A DNA stretch of 64,000 nucleotides, taken from assembly GCF_000002985.6 (NCBI RefSeq), contig NC_003279.8, positions 9,114,001 to 9,178,000 of the forward strand. Direction: 5' to 3'. The position numbers and the translations under genes are program-made. Of this stretch, positions 13,031 to 24,811 are shown in pieces (position 1 is the stretch's first letter; every line of letters begins with the position of its first letter). The stretch comes from Caenorhabditis elegans. Lineage: Eukaryota > Nematoda > Chromadorea > Rhabditida > Rhabditidae. The notes under the pieces were generated by a model, which searched no databases, was not told where the DNA came from, and saw nothing but the letters and a program-made list of their open reading frames with translations.

Positions 13031-16000
13031 GGCTTTGTTGAACATAAGAGATATCTGCCAGCTCTTTGATTTGGGAAATATTTCGTTTCATTGATTCCCA
13101 TCTGCAAAACAAACATAATTTGGCGGGTAGATCAAAAAAGGAATAGATCAACAATTTATGAGTGTGGGATGCTGTTTTCCTATAAAAAACATCTTATACG
13201 TGCGTATAAATAAGATGTTATAAACCGGATGCAAATTTTCGTTCGGTGAAAAAATTTTCAAATGTGTGTTTTAATGCTTCATTTTACTTTTTGCGTTCAT
13301 ATGAATATGAATTCATTTTCCTAACTACATATATTTAGTCACAATGTTTGAGATTCTGCTCTGAACTGTGATGTTAGAAAATCTACATTTACGAATTACT
13401 TTTATTATGACTTGAATCCGCTATCGCAAAATAGAAAATTACGAAAAAATAAACATAAATTTCTGAAAAACTGATCTTTGGCACAATGGGAAGAGGAAGT
13501 GAATCTTTTTTTCTGATTCTTGAAATTTCCACTCAAAATTTCACGAATGTTTCAGAATTTTATCAGAGTTTGTCATTTGACTTTATTTCCATGAAAAGCT
13601 AACATTTTTTCTGATATGAAAAATGCACGTCCCGAATATGGAATTTGATACTTCGAATTCACGTATGAGACACATCATACATTTGATTTATTAAATACTG
13701 TACTTTTCAATAATTATTTTTGAACTGCGAAGCTTTGGGATAAATATTCAAATTCTTTAAAATTTATAAATTAAGATATAAAATCGAAAATAAAAATCAA
13801 ATAAAAGAATTGAGGTTAAAGGCGCAAGCCATTTTAGGGCACTTGGGTCTTGAGAGGACTACTACAAAAGCGCACAGTGAACTCCTCTCGGACAAAACTT
13901 TTTTTTTGTTTGTTATCCTGTTCCGAATTTCTCTGTGTTTTCTTCTAATTTTCAAGCATTATTTCTTGAATATAAGTTCCATTTCTAAATTCTGCACCAG
14001 AAACAGGAGATATGCTCTAAATTCCCCATGACATTATTTGAGAATCATATTCCTAATCCTCACTTCCTTATTACAAATCATATTATTCATCATCTCCTCT
14101 CACTTTGTTGTTTCGAGCTATGAGAAGCGTGCGGTTTCCTTCTAGATCTTTGTTTTTGTGCTGCATAAATGTTAGATCTTTGCTTTGTTTGGTCTCGGCG
14201 CGAAAATAAAAAGAAACTATAGTGTATTCCCGCTCCGTGTTTCATTTGAGAGCACATATCGAACACAGAACTCGACGCTATGTATTTTCTGTTTAGTTTG
14301 ATCACATTGTTGAAGTTTGAAAATGTGTTAAGTTGGAATGAAACGAACAAAAGTGTTGCAAGAGAACACAGGTCACGGTATGGTGAAAAGTTCAGGAGAT
14401 CATTCAAAATTTTGCTGACGTTTGATTTCGATGTTTTTTCAAGATATTTCAAAATGTCTTGAGAAAATGTCCTTGAGAACTTCCCATGAATCACGTAGAT
14501 GTCTTTTTCTGAAAGATGCATAAATTATGTATTTCCTACGAATTCTGATTTTCTAGCAGTGTCACCATTTACAATTTCTTTAACTCCGATAATATACTTT
14601 TTCTCATTATCCATCTCTTTGTTTCCCACGAGGAATTTGCAGGCCAGGTTTGAGTTTATCTAACTCAATAATCACCCATATGATCGACGAGGAAAAAGTT
14701 GATCAAACATCAAGTGTTCATCATCAGCCCCTCTCTTTTATATATTTGAAAACGATTTTCTAACAAAAAGAATTGCGAGAAGCACACCTTATCTGAAGTT
14801 TCCCAATGCGAGGGTAAAGCTCAATGTTCTCAATGATCTCCATTCCTCACTTTGTTTATCTAATTCTCTTCTCTCTCCTACCTATTTATAGTCTGATGTC
14901 TTGCTGGGCTTGCTGTTTGACCGTTGATCGTCTGCGTCTCCGAGTCAGGAGCGAAGCGTTGTGTTCTTCTCTGCAACTCTCTCACTCTCGTTCGCATCAG
15001 TGAACAAAGCCACAGAGAGACATTTTCCATTCGTTGGCCGACCTTACTCTCTTTTTCCTCACATAGAGTGGGTCCGTGCCATTTCTTCTCGTTTTTCTCT
15101 CCTAGACAACGTGTTTTTATGGAAAATCATTAGTTTTTTGGTCTTCATACGAAACATCAATTTGAGTATTTACAAAGATCTGATATTTTGGCTTCATATG
15201 CTACCCAAGAGCTTCATTCAAAATATATTGATGTTTTTTTTTTCTATAAGATTATAAAAAATTTTACGAAATTAACTATTTAATTGTTACTTCAATTTCG
15301 ATGCCAACGTAGTTGTAGGTATTCGGAACAATGATCTCTGTTATTCCATTTTCCCAGACATCCTCGAAATCGAAGATCCTCGCGATAAGTTGTTTTCAAC
15401 TCGCTCTACCGTCACAAGAAAGTTTTTCGGTTGGTTGTGCGAACTCTAGTCGTAATAAAACATCCGAAAACAAATATGGGTTTGATTCCTTGATCTATTA
15501 GTTGTTAGCAACGATGTTTGCAAATTTTCTATGCATTTGATAAATATTTTCATATTTCATGTCCTGATGGATGATGATCTTTCATTTATCGACTTTCAAC
15601 TAGCGTAGTGTGTAGTCTACATTATGACACTAGTATCTTGATTCGCCTCCGCGTCTACCGACTTTACACACTGTTTGTGTGTCACAAATGTTTGAGGGAA
15701 TAGTGTTCGTTTTTCTTTCCACGTATCTTCTTGCTGGAAGAGGGATCAGAAGAAGGCTAAAATATTCGTAGCTTTATCTTTATCGTAGTTTCGAGCCTAT
15801 AATCTATCCCAATCTCATCATGCTAAGCTGTAGCATGGCTCCGATTAGAAAGTAAAATACGGTTTTCATGTTTTGTAGCCTTTTGGTAGCAACAGAGAGA
15901 CCGTATCTCTCCTTCTTTCATATTCTGTGTCCACTTCTCACTCATTGAATCATACATCTCTATGTTTTCTCATAGTCATCATATATTGTCAGCTGCAGAA

Positions 16001-18542
16001 ATCTCATCATTTTTCCAAACGAAAAGCTCTTAAGAGAAATGCTTGTTTTCTGTGGGGTACAGCGAATGGCTTCTGTGGGAATGCAGTTTGTGAATGTAAA
16101 TAGATTGTTATGCAGTCTTGCAAATGTGTCGGAGGCCAAAAGTAGAGTAGACATATTTGAAATTTATAGCTTTGAGTGTCCTTAGTCTATTTTGATATTT
16201 CATTTCTGCTTTCCTCAGTCTCTCATTCCAGCTGCAAAAAATAAAAATAAGAAAAAACACGAATCCCGTCCATTCGCCATTCAACATAGATCATATTCCT
16301 CAGATTTTTTGCAGAATATGTAATTTTTGCTGAATGCTCGCTCTATTGTCCTTCATTGGTTATCAATCTTTTTGCATTAATAGCTTTAATTTTTGATGTT
16401 TTCGAAAGATTAGGGAAAAATTTTTTAATGTGTCTTTTGTGACTTGAGATTATATGCTACACTGAAAAAATTGGTCGCATAACATTTCAGAGTTCAAAGT
16501 GTTTTTTCTTTCGATTGTGTAAGCGGCAAAATTCTACTTTATCATGCATTTTTGTTTCAATCAAAAATTTGATGTGATTTGTACATGGCGTCGGTTTGGT
16601 ACTAGTTGTCCACTTCCTCAGCCATGAAAAGTGTGAGTAAGTGATAACGTTTATTATCTTTTTTGAATTCATTCTATGTTTAAGCTACACGTATTTAACT
16701 AGCTGACTCATTTCCACCAAATATGCCAAAAGACCTCCGAGATTTTTTTTTGAAGATAATTTCGATTTCGCAGAAAAAAAAACATATAAGTGATGTGGGG
16801 GTGTGTCGCCTTCTTCAGCTTTCCATAGTGAAAGTTTCGTAAAAACAAGCTTGCTATTTCATTTTTCCCCGTTCTAATACCTTGTCGCCCAGAAAAAATA
16901 TTTATATGATCTTTTTCAACTCTTTTTTTGTAAAAATGGCCAAAGATTAGCTAATATTTGTATACCATCAAAGTTCTGCCAAAATCTCGTTGAAACATCC
17001 ATCGTAGAACACTCATTGGGTTCCATCAATACATTTTTTGTGTAACATCAGTCGATTGTTATCATTCGTATATGCATGGTCATCTCAACCGCCCTTACGA
17101 CGTCTTCAACCATTTTCTCTTCTAACTCTCTTTCTCTCAATTTCACTTCTCACTACTCTAGTCTATTCAATTCTTTGAAAAGGCAAAAAAAAATGCATAA
17201 AAAGATGAAGAAGACATTCAACAGACGGGTGTCTTCCTTATTTTTATTCAAATCAAAACAAATGGCGACCTTCTTATTCTTCTCTTTTGCCCGATGATTC
17301 ATTTTCTTTTTCCATTAATTTTGTTATCTATTGCTGAATAACCCGCTTTACTGAATGTGTGGACTGGCATTTGCCACGTTGCATTTTGGAAAAGAGCCGA
17401 TGTAGTTCTTCCGGGTATATGTATTCACAGAACGATTCATAAGATCAGACATATAGACATAAAATTCAGCGCATTCTGCCTTGTGGTTTGTCAACTACTT
17501 CCGTCTTTTTTCTGCATATTCATTTCCCGCTTCTGCTGTCTTGTTCATGAACTCTTGAACTTTGCACTTTGCCCTCTTTTTAAGTTTCTCTCGATTGATG
17601 CAGCAGCAGCAGACTGTCATTCATATTTGTCTAGTGATTTCGTAGGTTCAAACAACTTATTAAGCGGTTTCACCTAAAATTTCGCATCCCAAAATAAAAG
17701 TTCAATTGCGAACTAGAAGTACCCAGAAGCGAAATTTTTTTGCTTCAAAAATACGGTACCCGGTTTTCAACAAAATCGTTTTCAAGTGACATGAGCGATT
17801 TTCCTTTTTATGGAAAATTTCTAATTCAAAAATAAATATTTGAAATACCTTTTTTAGATTATTATATTTATTCTTGGTATTTTCTCTATTCCCACTAAAA
17901 TAGACTGATACGAGAACAGTTCTTGTTTGCGCAAACTCACATTTTCTCTCTCTATCTCTCCGTCTCTTCTTCCGTATCTCTCTGACGGTCCCATACTCTC
18001 TCACTCATCGTCAGACACCACCACTTATCGATCTATTTTCGACGAGTGAGCGGCTGTTCGTCGCATGTTTTTTTATAACTTGATTCGATCAATTTCATCA
18101 TATCTTCTTCACTTATTTGAATTTCCGTTTTGAACATCATTTTTCCGTCGGAAAGTTGAAGCATTTGTTTGATTTTCTCGGTGGAAGATTAGATTTCAAA
18201 ACTTTCGAAATTTAACAATAGAAAAAGAGAAAAAAGTGTAGTTATTAGGAAATATTTTAGACAATTTTGTTGGCAATTAATTGAAATTAATTTCTTCTTT
18301 CTACATATTTTAAAAATGTATCTTTTTTTCTATTTATATTTCCTTTCCGGGGATGAGCGACAATTATTTTCGGCAGCTCTACAAAATGACTGCTTGAGAT
18401 AAAATTTCTACTTAAAATTTATTGTCGAAAGATAGAAAAATGTTGCCTCAAACTGTAATTTTGTCGAGTTGCCCAAAATAATTGTCGCACACCTCAGATT
18501 TTTTTTTCTATTATTTTTTAAATAATTAAAATTACAGTGGAA
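13031..18542. other. 5.5 kb intergenic region between clec-91 and mel-26
   Basis: The two flanking genes are divergent, so this holds both promoters and any non-coding 5' exons of mel-26. I found no protein-coding exon. The sequence has CT-rich tracts (around 14880-15060 and 17080-17300) and many poly-T runs. No microRNA hairpin, tRNA or transposon could be supported by eye. A TTACAG acceptor at 18537 lies five bases before the mel-26 ATG. Confidence 0.5.
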
Positions 18543-21242
18543 ATGGAACCACGAATCGATGGAGGAGTATTCATCGGAGGAATCGGAAATTCGGGAAATG
18601 AAATGTGTAGTAATGGAGTACCGGCACTCGGGGTTTCATCTCAAACTGAGATTAAAGTGGAAAAAGTGCAACACACGTGGACTGTGAAGAACTTTTCGCA
18701 TTGCTATCAGGAATATCTGGAAAATTTCGTATATTTACAACGTGGCGATGAGCAATTGACTTGGTCGATCAAAATTTATCCAAAAGGAAATGGAGAGAAT
18801 AATAAGGATTTCGTATTCTTATGTCTAAATCGGGTTATCAATAACAATGTAAAGGCTGGAAAAATTGGTTTCAAGTCGCAGTTCAAGCTAAGAACCGCCG
18901 AGAATAAGGATATCGAGGTAAATTTTTTGGATGAAGAATTTAAAAAGTTAATTAACGAATTTCAGATGCGTATTCACCCAAATCCATCTCATTCTGATTA
19001 TGTGTCATATATCAAACGAGATGTTTTATTTCCTCAAATAATGCCACGTGATATGATTATTGTGAATGTGGAAATTGATGTTGCAGTTGAGACAATTACT
19101 ACTACTAATGAACCAATTCAAGTAAGTTTTAAGAACTAGTTATTTATGAATATTATAGTAGAACTCATTTCAATGGATTCAAAAGTGATTAAAAACGCTC
19201 AAATGACCATATAACATACTAAATTGTTTTTCAAAAATAATTTTGGAAATTTCTCTATTTCGAGTCCAAAAGGAGGGGAAAACTGAGTTTGCTCCTTTTT
19301 TTGGAGAAATCACTGTTCTAATGCCTAAAATGTTGAAATATGAATATTTTAAACATAATTAAAACCTTAAAAAGCTTTATTTTTCATCGAAGGCTTTCAA
19401 ACCACGGGGTTCTGGCCTTTCTCATTGAATTTTCGCGCTCCATTAACAATCGCCTGACGGACAACTCGTGGGAAAGTCGTGTATTCCACACGGACAACAA
19501 AATTTTGTTTTGCAACTAAAACTAGCCGCGACGCGACACGCAACGCGCCGTAAATCTACACAAATTCTCGCGAACCCAAAATGGCCTAGTTCGGCAAACT
19601 CTGCCATTTCAATTTACGAGGGAAGCCAGAATTCCGTGTCAAACATTGATGAAAACTGAATTTTCACCGCTTTTTGATTCGAAATAAAAAAATTCTCAAA
19701 TTGTTTCAAAGTTTGATTCTGATATTTGGTCATTTCATCAATGTTTCCAAAAACATTAAAAAAAAAACAAATTTTCTTAGTTTTTCTGGATTTTTTCCTG
19801 TTTCCTTTTATCTCCATATCAAATAATTGCTTAATTCAGAATTATACTTTAAAAAAACAATAAAAACTTGTTTCCAGTTTGAACCAACGAATAGTGAGCA
19901 ACAATTGATTGAGGACTATCAGAGATTATTTTCTCAAGAACTTCTCTGTGATTTTGCTATCAATGTCAACGGAAAAATTATTAGAGCTCACAAGGCTGTT
20001 CTGGCTGCTCGATCTCCAGTTTTCAATGCAATGCTTACACATCAAGATACTGATGAGGCTAAATCGGTTTGTTTTTCACTTTTAAAATTTATTAATTTAA
20101 TATACATTTAATTATTTTAGAAAAATAGATCCAAGTATTGGAAAAGTAGAGAACAAGAAAAAAAAATTAAATTTTTTCAGTCAATGATGTACATTAACGA
20201 CATGGATTATGATGTGATTTACGAAATGGTTTATTATATTTATTGTGGACGATGTAATAAGGATATTACCGATATGGCAACTGCTTTGCTCATTGCTGCC
20301 GATAAATATCGATTGGAAGAATTGAAAAGTCATTGTGAAAAGTATTTGGTTGAGAATATCAATATCGAGAATGCGTGTAGTCTTTTGATTATTGGTGATC
20401 TCTATTCGGCGCCAAAGTTGAGAAAACGAGCTGTTACGGTAAGTGTTTTTTTCTCAATTTTTTTTGATAAAATTTTGGACCAAAAAAAAAGTGTTTCTCC
20501 GAGCACCATAAAAGCGACAAATTTTTAAAACTGTTCCATCTTGTGACTAAAAAGTAGAATTTTTGAAAACCAGTTTGTTTTTGTTATTTTATCCGAAAAA
20601 CTTTAAAAAATCATTTTTGAAACAAAAAATTAATTTGGCGACGCTTCCTTCTATTTTGCAATGAAATTACTTCGTTCTTAGTGAATTTAGTCGTTTTCTT
20701 TTCATGTTTCTCTTAACAATTTTGTTAAATCTGTTTTCAATGTACAAAGTTAAAAAAAAAATTACCATAAACTTTTCGCGCGCCGAGACCCATCTGAATG
20801 AATCTGTGCGTCTTTAAGAAGGCATGTCAAAATTAAGTGTAACTATCTTTCTGCGTTCAAGTTTTAAAATATTTGACTTTTAAGTTTTGTATTGCTACTA
20901 CCTGCAAATTTGCTGAGAAGTTCGATTTACGAAAAAAATTCATAAACCAACTTGATTGCATCTTTTTTTTTGAGTCGCTTTTACAGTACATCCTGGCACG
21001 ACCAAAGAATGTTACTGGAACACCTGGATGGGAAGATATACTCAAAGGTCATCCAAATCTCATAACTGATATTTTTAGTCAGATTGATCGACAGGTATCA
21101 CTGTTTTCCGTTTGATAATTTATAAATCTTATATTTTTAGTCATCAACGGGCGCAACATCATCAGTTTCAAATCTACCAGGCGTTCCAATGGATATTCCT
21201 GGAATAACTGGAAACATTGTACCACCTCCATCTGGACTGTAA
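18543..21242 (+). CDS. mel-26: MATH-BTB substrate adaptor for CUL-3 ubiquitin ligase
   Basis: Six exons: 18543-18917, 18966-19121, 19878-20066, 20181-20438, 20987-21094 and 21141-21242, giving 395 residues. A MATH/TRAF domain spans about residues 40-170 (HTWTVKNFSH at 44-53), followed by a BTB/POZ domain at about 199-305. The latter has LLCDFAINVNGKIIRAHKAV and RSPVFNAML, then the helical tail (ALLIAADKYRLEELK). MEL-26 binds CUL-3 through BTB and recruits the katanin subunit MEI-1 through MATH for degradation after meiosis (established). The C-terminal 35 residues are Gly/Pro/Ser-rich. The ATG at 18543 lies five bases past an acceptor, as expected for trans-splicing. Intron 1 is 48 nt, a multiple of three without stops, so its retention would not break the frame. 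Intron 3 (19122-19877) contains a dispersed repeat. Confidence 0.96.
19395..19615. repeat. Dispersed repeat fragment in mel-26 intron
   Basis: The intron holds a GC-richer block including GACGCGACACGCAACGCGCC and TGGCCTAGTTCGGCAAACTC, unlike its AT-rich surroundings. I recognise this wording as a repeat found widely in C. elegans introns. Boundaries are approximate and no target duplication was identified. Confidence 0.5.
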
Positions 21243-21846
21243 CCTTTAATCCATATTCACACACCCGCCTCCATTCACATCAGGTCTCCTTATCTCGTTG
21301 AAGAAATTACCCCAGTGATTCCATTAATTGTTGTTTTTTCATTTCTCGATGTATATTTCACACACAAAACTTCTCCAATTGATAATTGAAAAAAGAAAAC
21401 CAACGTACTGAACTTCTATCGTTCCACTACAGTAGTCCGGGTATCTTGATTTTGTTGCTCTCTCTTTTCTCTGTCTCTTATTTCAATAATTCATCAAAAC
21501 TTCATTGCTAGATTTCACAATCCACATGTAATTAACTACCATCCCCCATTAGCTCCTGACATTCTTGTCTGTATAACGTTGAGCTTTATCTATGTCATCA
21601 TATTTTGTAAATTTTGCACACATTCTGTCATTACTTCTTTCTTCCCCTAAAGCGCTTTGGTGTTTTATCTTTGTTTTACATTACATTTTTTTTTAAACAT
21701 CCCCGTAGTTAAAGCTACTCTTTGAAAAAAAGAAAATGAATCGCTTAGAGGTGTAAAATGTGTACACATTATATTTTTATTAGACAAACAAGTAATATAC
21801 CGGATGAGACGGAGATCGCAAAATAGTTTAAGAATTAATAGAACAA
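21243..21846. other. Convergent 3' regions of mel-26 and TM2 gene
   Basis: About 600 bp between two convergent stop codons. It holds the 3' UTRs of both genes and a CT-rich tract near 21460-21480. No further gene is visible. Confidence 0.55.
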
Positions 21847-24356
21847 CTACAGTAGGAAAGTAGAACATCCCTGTTTGGCTGCCAAAATATTATAGTCTCG
21901 ATCCACATTTCCTTTTTTAGATTTTTCTTCCGTTTGCCATTTTTTGCATTCAGTGCGGAGGCGATCATCAGAAATCAATGGATCCAGTGAGAAACGCTGG
22001 AAAATTACAAAATTTTGTTGAAATGTTGGCAGAAAAATGAAGATTTTCTGAACTTACATGAATAAGATAATTACGCCAAAGTGCCCATTTAAATGGTTCA
22101 ATAGTTGAAGATCCATCAATAACACGAGCTTCAGACCGTAGTACATCTACGATGAATGTAGTTGTTAATTCAATCTGTAGATTTATATTCAATATATTTT
22201 TTGTTAGATGAGTACCAAACCCAATCAATTTTCGTGAGATGTGCTGCTCCAGTGAGTTCATCGAAAAGCTCTCCACTCCATACTTGGTACCAAAATGAAC
22301 TATTTTTTAGTGTTTTTTCTCCATTTTTGTTTTTGATATCCGATTTTGAATGATATTCAATTATTGGATTTCCTTCGAAAAAACTGAAAAAAATAACAAA
22401 TTGATGTTCGTGAGTTTTTAAACAAAAAGTACGGTAAGAGGTCTCGACACGACAAGTTTTTTGCGCTTTAAAATTTCAAATAATTTTGGAAACTATTGTA
22501 ATTTTCGAAGGCACAAGGCTTTTTTCGCATGTAAAAAATTTTTTCAAACCGGAATTGTAATTTTTGAAGCAGAAATGCCTTTTATCTAAAACTTGGTACA
22601 CCCTAGCACTTTGAGCTTTACCTGTGAACTTTTTTCGCATCAAAAATACGATCTCTAATCAGACTTCCAACAGATATAGTTTCTCGGAATGTACCAGGAC
22701 GAGTGGCAGTTACCTGTAAAATTTCAATTTTTGATAATATTTTGAAACTTATGTATAAGAACCTGCTTATCTGCAACTTTTCTCGAGCATCCCAGTAGGA
22801 TTACACAAACGAGCATCAGGAATAATGATGACCAGAACTGAAAAATTTAAGTATTTTCTTTCTGGTATCATCAATTAGGAAAAGCTGTAAATAATTACCA
22901 GGAAATGTTTCCACGTGTGACGTCGCTTTTTTAAACGAGCACTACGATTTCCGATGACTGTTGAGACGATGGCAGTGAGAAAAATGGCACGAAATACGGT
23001 CGTTTGGGCTAGTCGAACCTACAGGATCATTTTATATTCATTGAAATTTCAAGCAAGGCTTTCATATTATTCAGTTGCTCGAAAATATCGAAAATCATAA
23101 TATTTTCAAAAAATGTTTAGTCAGCGTTTTAGCAAATTGGCAAATTATTCAAAAAATTGAAGTAGTTTTCTGAACGATGTGTACTTTGGCAAAATGCACG
23201 CGAGTAGGTATGAGGCAGGCGGGTAGGCATTTCGGTACATAATCTTTTTTAAAGTTTTACCATAATGAACATTGATGAGAAACTGGCCATCCAGATATAA
23301 CTCAGCTCACGGCTTTGTCCGCCACATTGACCAATTATGTAGATACCTGAAAAATGAAAATCTCCCTATATGAACAACTTAAAAAATGGAACACTTACCT
23401 GCAGTAATACCTAATGCAACAACACAAATGAATGGAATAAGATTGATATCCGTCCATCCGAAGGTTACGGTACATGCAAGCCACGTGGCAAGACCAATGT
23501 ATGATCCATAGAGAACAGAATAGAGAAAACGAGTAAACGAGAAATCAACAAATTTCGATTGAGAAGCTTGCATTTTACCATTTCTGAAAAAGGTATTATT
23601 TTAAGATATTTAAAACATAAAATCTTCAGCAAAACAAGAACGAACTTCCACTTTTCCTTTTCCTTATTGTTTTCCGATTGGTTTATTAATTGATTGTACT
23701 CATTGACCTCATATTTGAACATAAAACTATCATATAACCATCCTGAAAATGTTCTTTAAACATTGAAATCTATTTTTTTTTTTAAGCTGTAGAGGTTATT
23801 TATAGTTATTTAACAACGACAATGCAATATTCAAACATATAAATTTTTCAATAAAAATAGCGAAATTTTGCTTTAAAAATTGTAAAAAAAAGGTACCAGG
23901 TCTCGACACGAAACATTTTGTGTTGAATACATTAAGAGTGCGCCTTTAAAGAGTACTGTAATTTCAAACTTTCGTTGCTTCGCGATTTTCATCGATTTTC
24001 ATAAATAGTTTTTGGTGTTAAAATTCCACAACAACGAAAGTTTAAAAGTACAGTACTCTTTAAAGGCGCACACCTGTTTGTTTTCAACAAAAATTATCGT
24101 TTGGAGACCTGGGACCGTATCTTTTGAGCAAACGCCTGGGTAATAAAAAAAACAATAAAAATACGAACCGATTAATAAAACTCCAAGAGTTGAGAAGAAA
24201 ACAAAAGCTTCAGGAACTTGTTTCAGATATAATCGATGTGCTCCAAACAAACCACCAACAATTAATATTATTCTGAAATCTCAATTAATTTTCAAATTCA
24301 GCATATTTTAAATACCTAACAATCCATGGTTTGACTTCTGTTTCCTCGTTATTCAT
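21847..24356 (-). CDS. TM2-domain multipass membrane protein (409 aa)
   Basis: Eleven exons in transcript order: 24356-24316, 24272-24169, 23742-23646, 23583-23399, 23346-23261, 23018-22899, 22837-22763, 22713-22622, 22383-22221, 22174-22058 and 21996-21847. They give 409 residues. A TM2 domain opens the protein: KPWIVR, then GGLFGAHRLYL at residues 20-30, then LGVLLIGWLYDSFMFKYEVN. Several hydrophobic segments follow (VFRAIFLTAIV, FLMLVCVILLG and others), with a charged C-terminal region. This architecture resembles DNAJC22-type proteins, but no HPD J-domain motif is seen at the C-terminus. Two donors (23645 side GTTCGT, 22220 side GTTTGG) are weak but are the only ones keeping the frame. 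The acceptor TTCCAG lies three bases before the ATG, suggesting trans-splicing. It may be the last gene of an operon with the two minus-strand genes upstream. Confidence 0.85.
23893..24115. repeat. Inverted repeat of the GTCTCG family in intron
   Basis: Two imperfect arms of about 85-90 bp (near 23893-23981 and 24031-24115) face each other in the second intron of the TM2 gene. Each carries a GGTCTCG/GGAGACC module, a GCGCCTTTAAAGAGTACTGT-like module and an AACTTTCGTTG-like inner part. Similar single modules occur elsewhere in the window. Confidence 0.7.
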
Positions 24357-24811
24357 TACCTGGAATTATTTCAATTGCTATCCTAGAAATGTAACGAAAA
24401 CACCACTATTCACAACAAATTCATGCACAATAAGTACTGAATCAAGTGGGATCTACTTTTGAAGCAACTTGTGAATACTGTTTTCCAAATGCCTTATTAT
24501 TAAATAAAAATACACATTAAAACTGCGGATGGGTGAAGTTCTAGCTATCACAATAATTTTGGAAGTAAAGTACGGGAAACGAGAATGGATTATGTCGCGG
24601 GGTGAAAAAGAGTAAAGGGAGAGAGAAGGAAATTTACATAAAAATAAATATTTATAATTTTAAAACAACCATTTTTGATGTGTCTAGTTGGGAAGGTTTA
24701 TACAGTTAAAAAAGCACAGGGGAATGTGATGGGTGGGTGGAAAATGAAAGAAACACACAGGAAGAACAAAAATATGCTCATCGGGAGCAGACGAGGGTAG
24801 GGTGAGAGCAA

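Noticed and set aside
14090-14521. 143-codon minus-strand frame in the clec-91/mel-26 gap
   Set aside because: Composition is Ser/Lys/Phe-rich without domain, and there is no trans-splice or exon pattern; probably chance in an AT-rich region.
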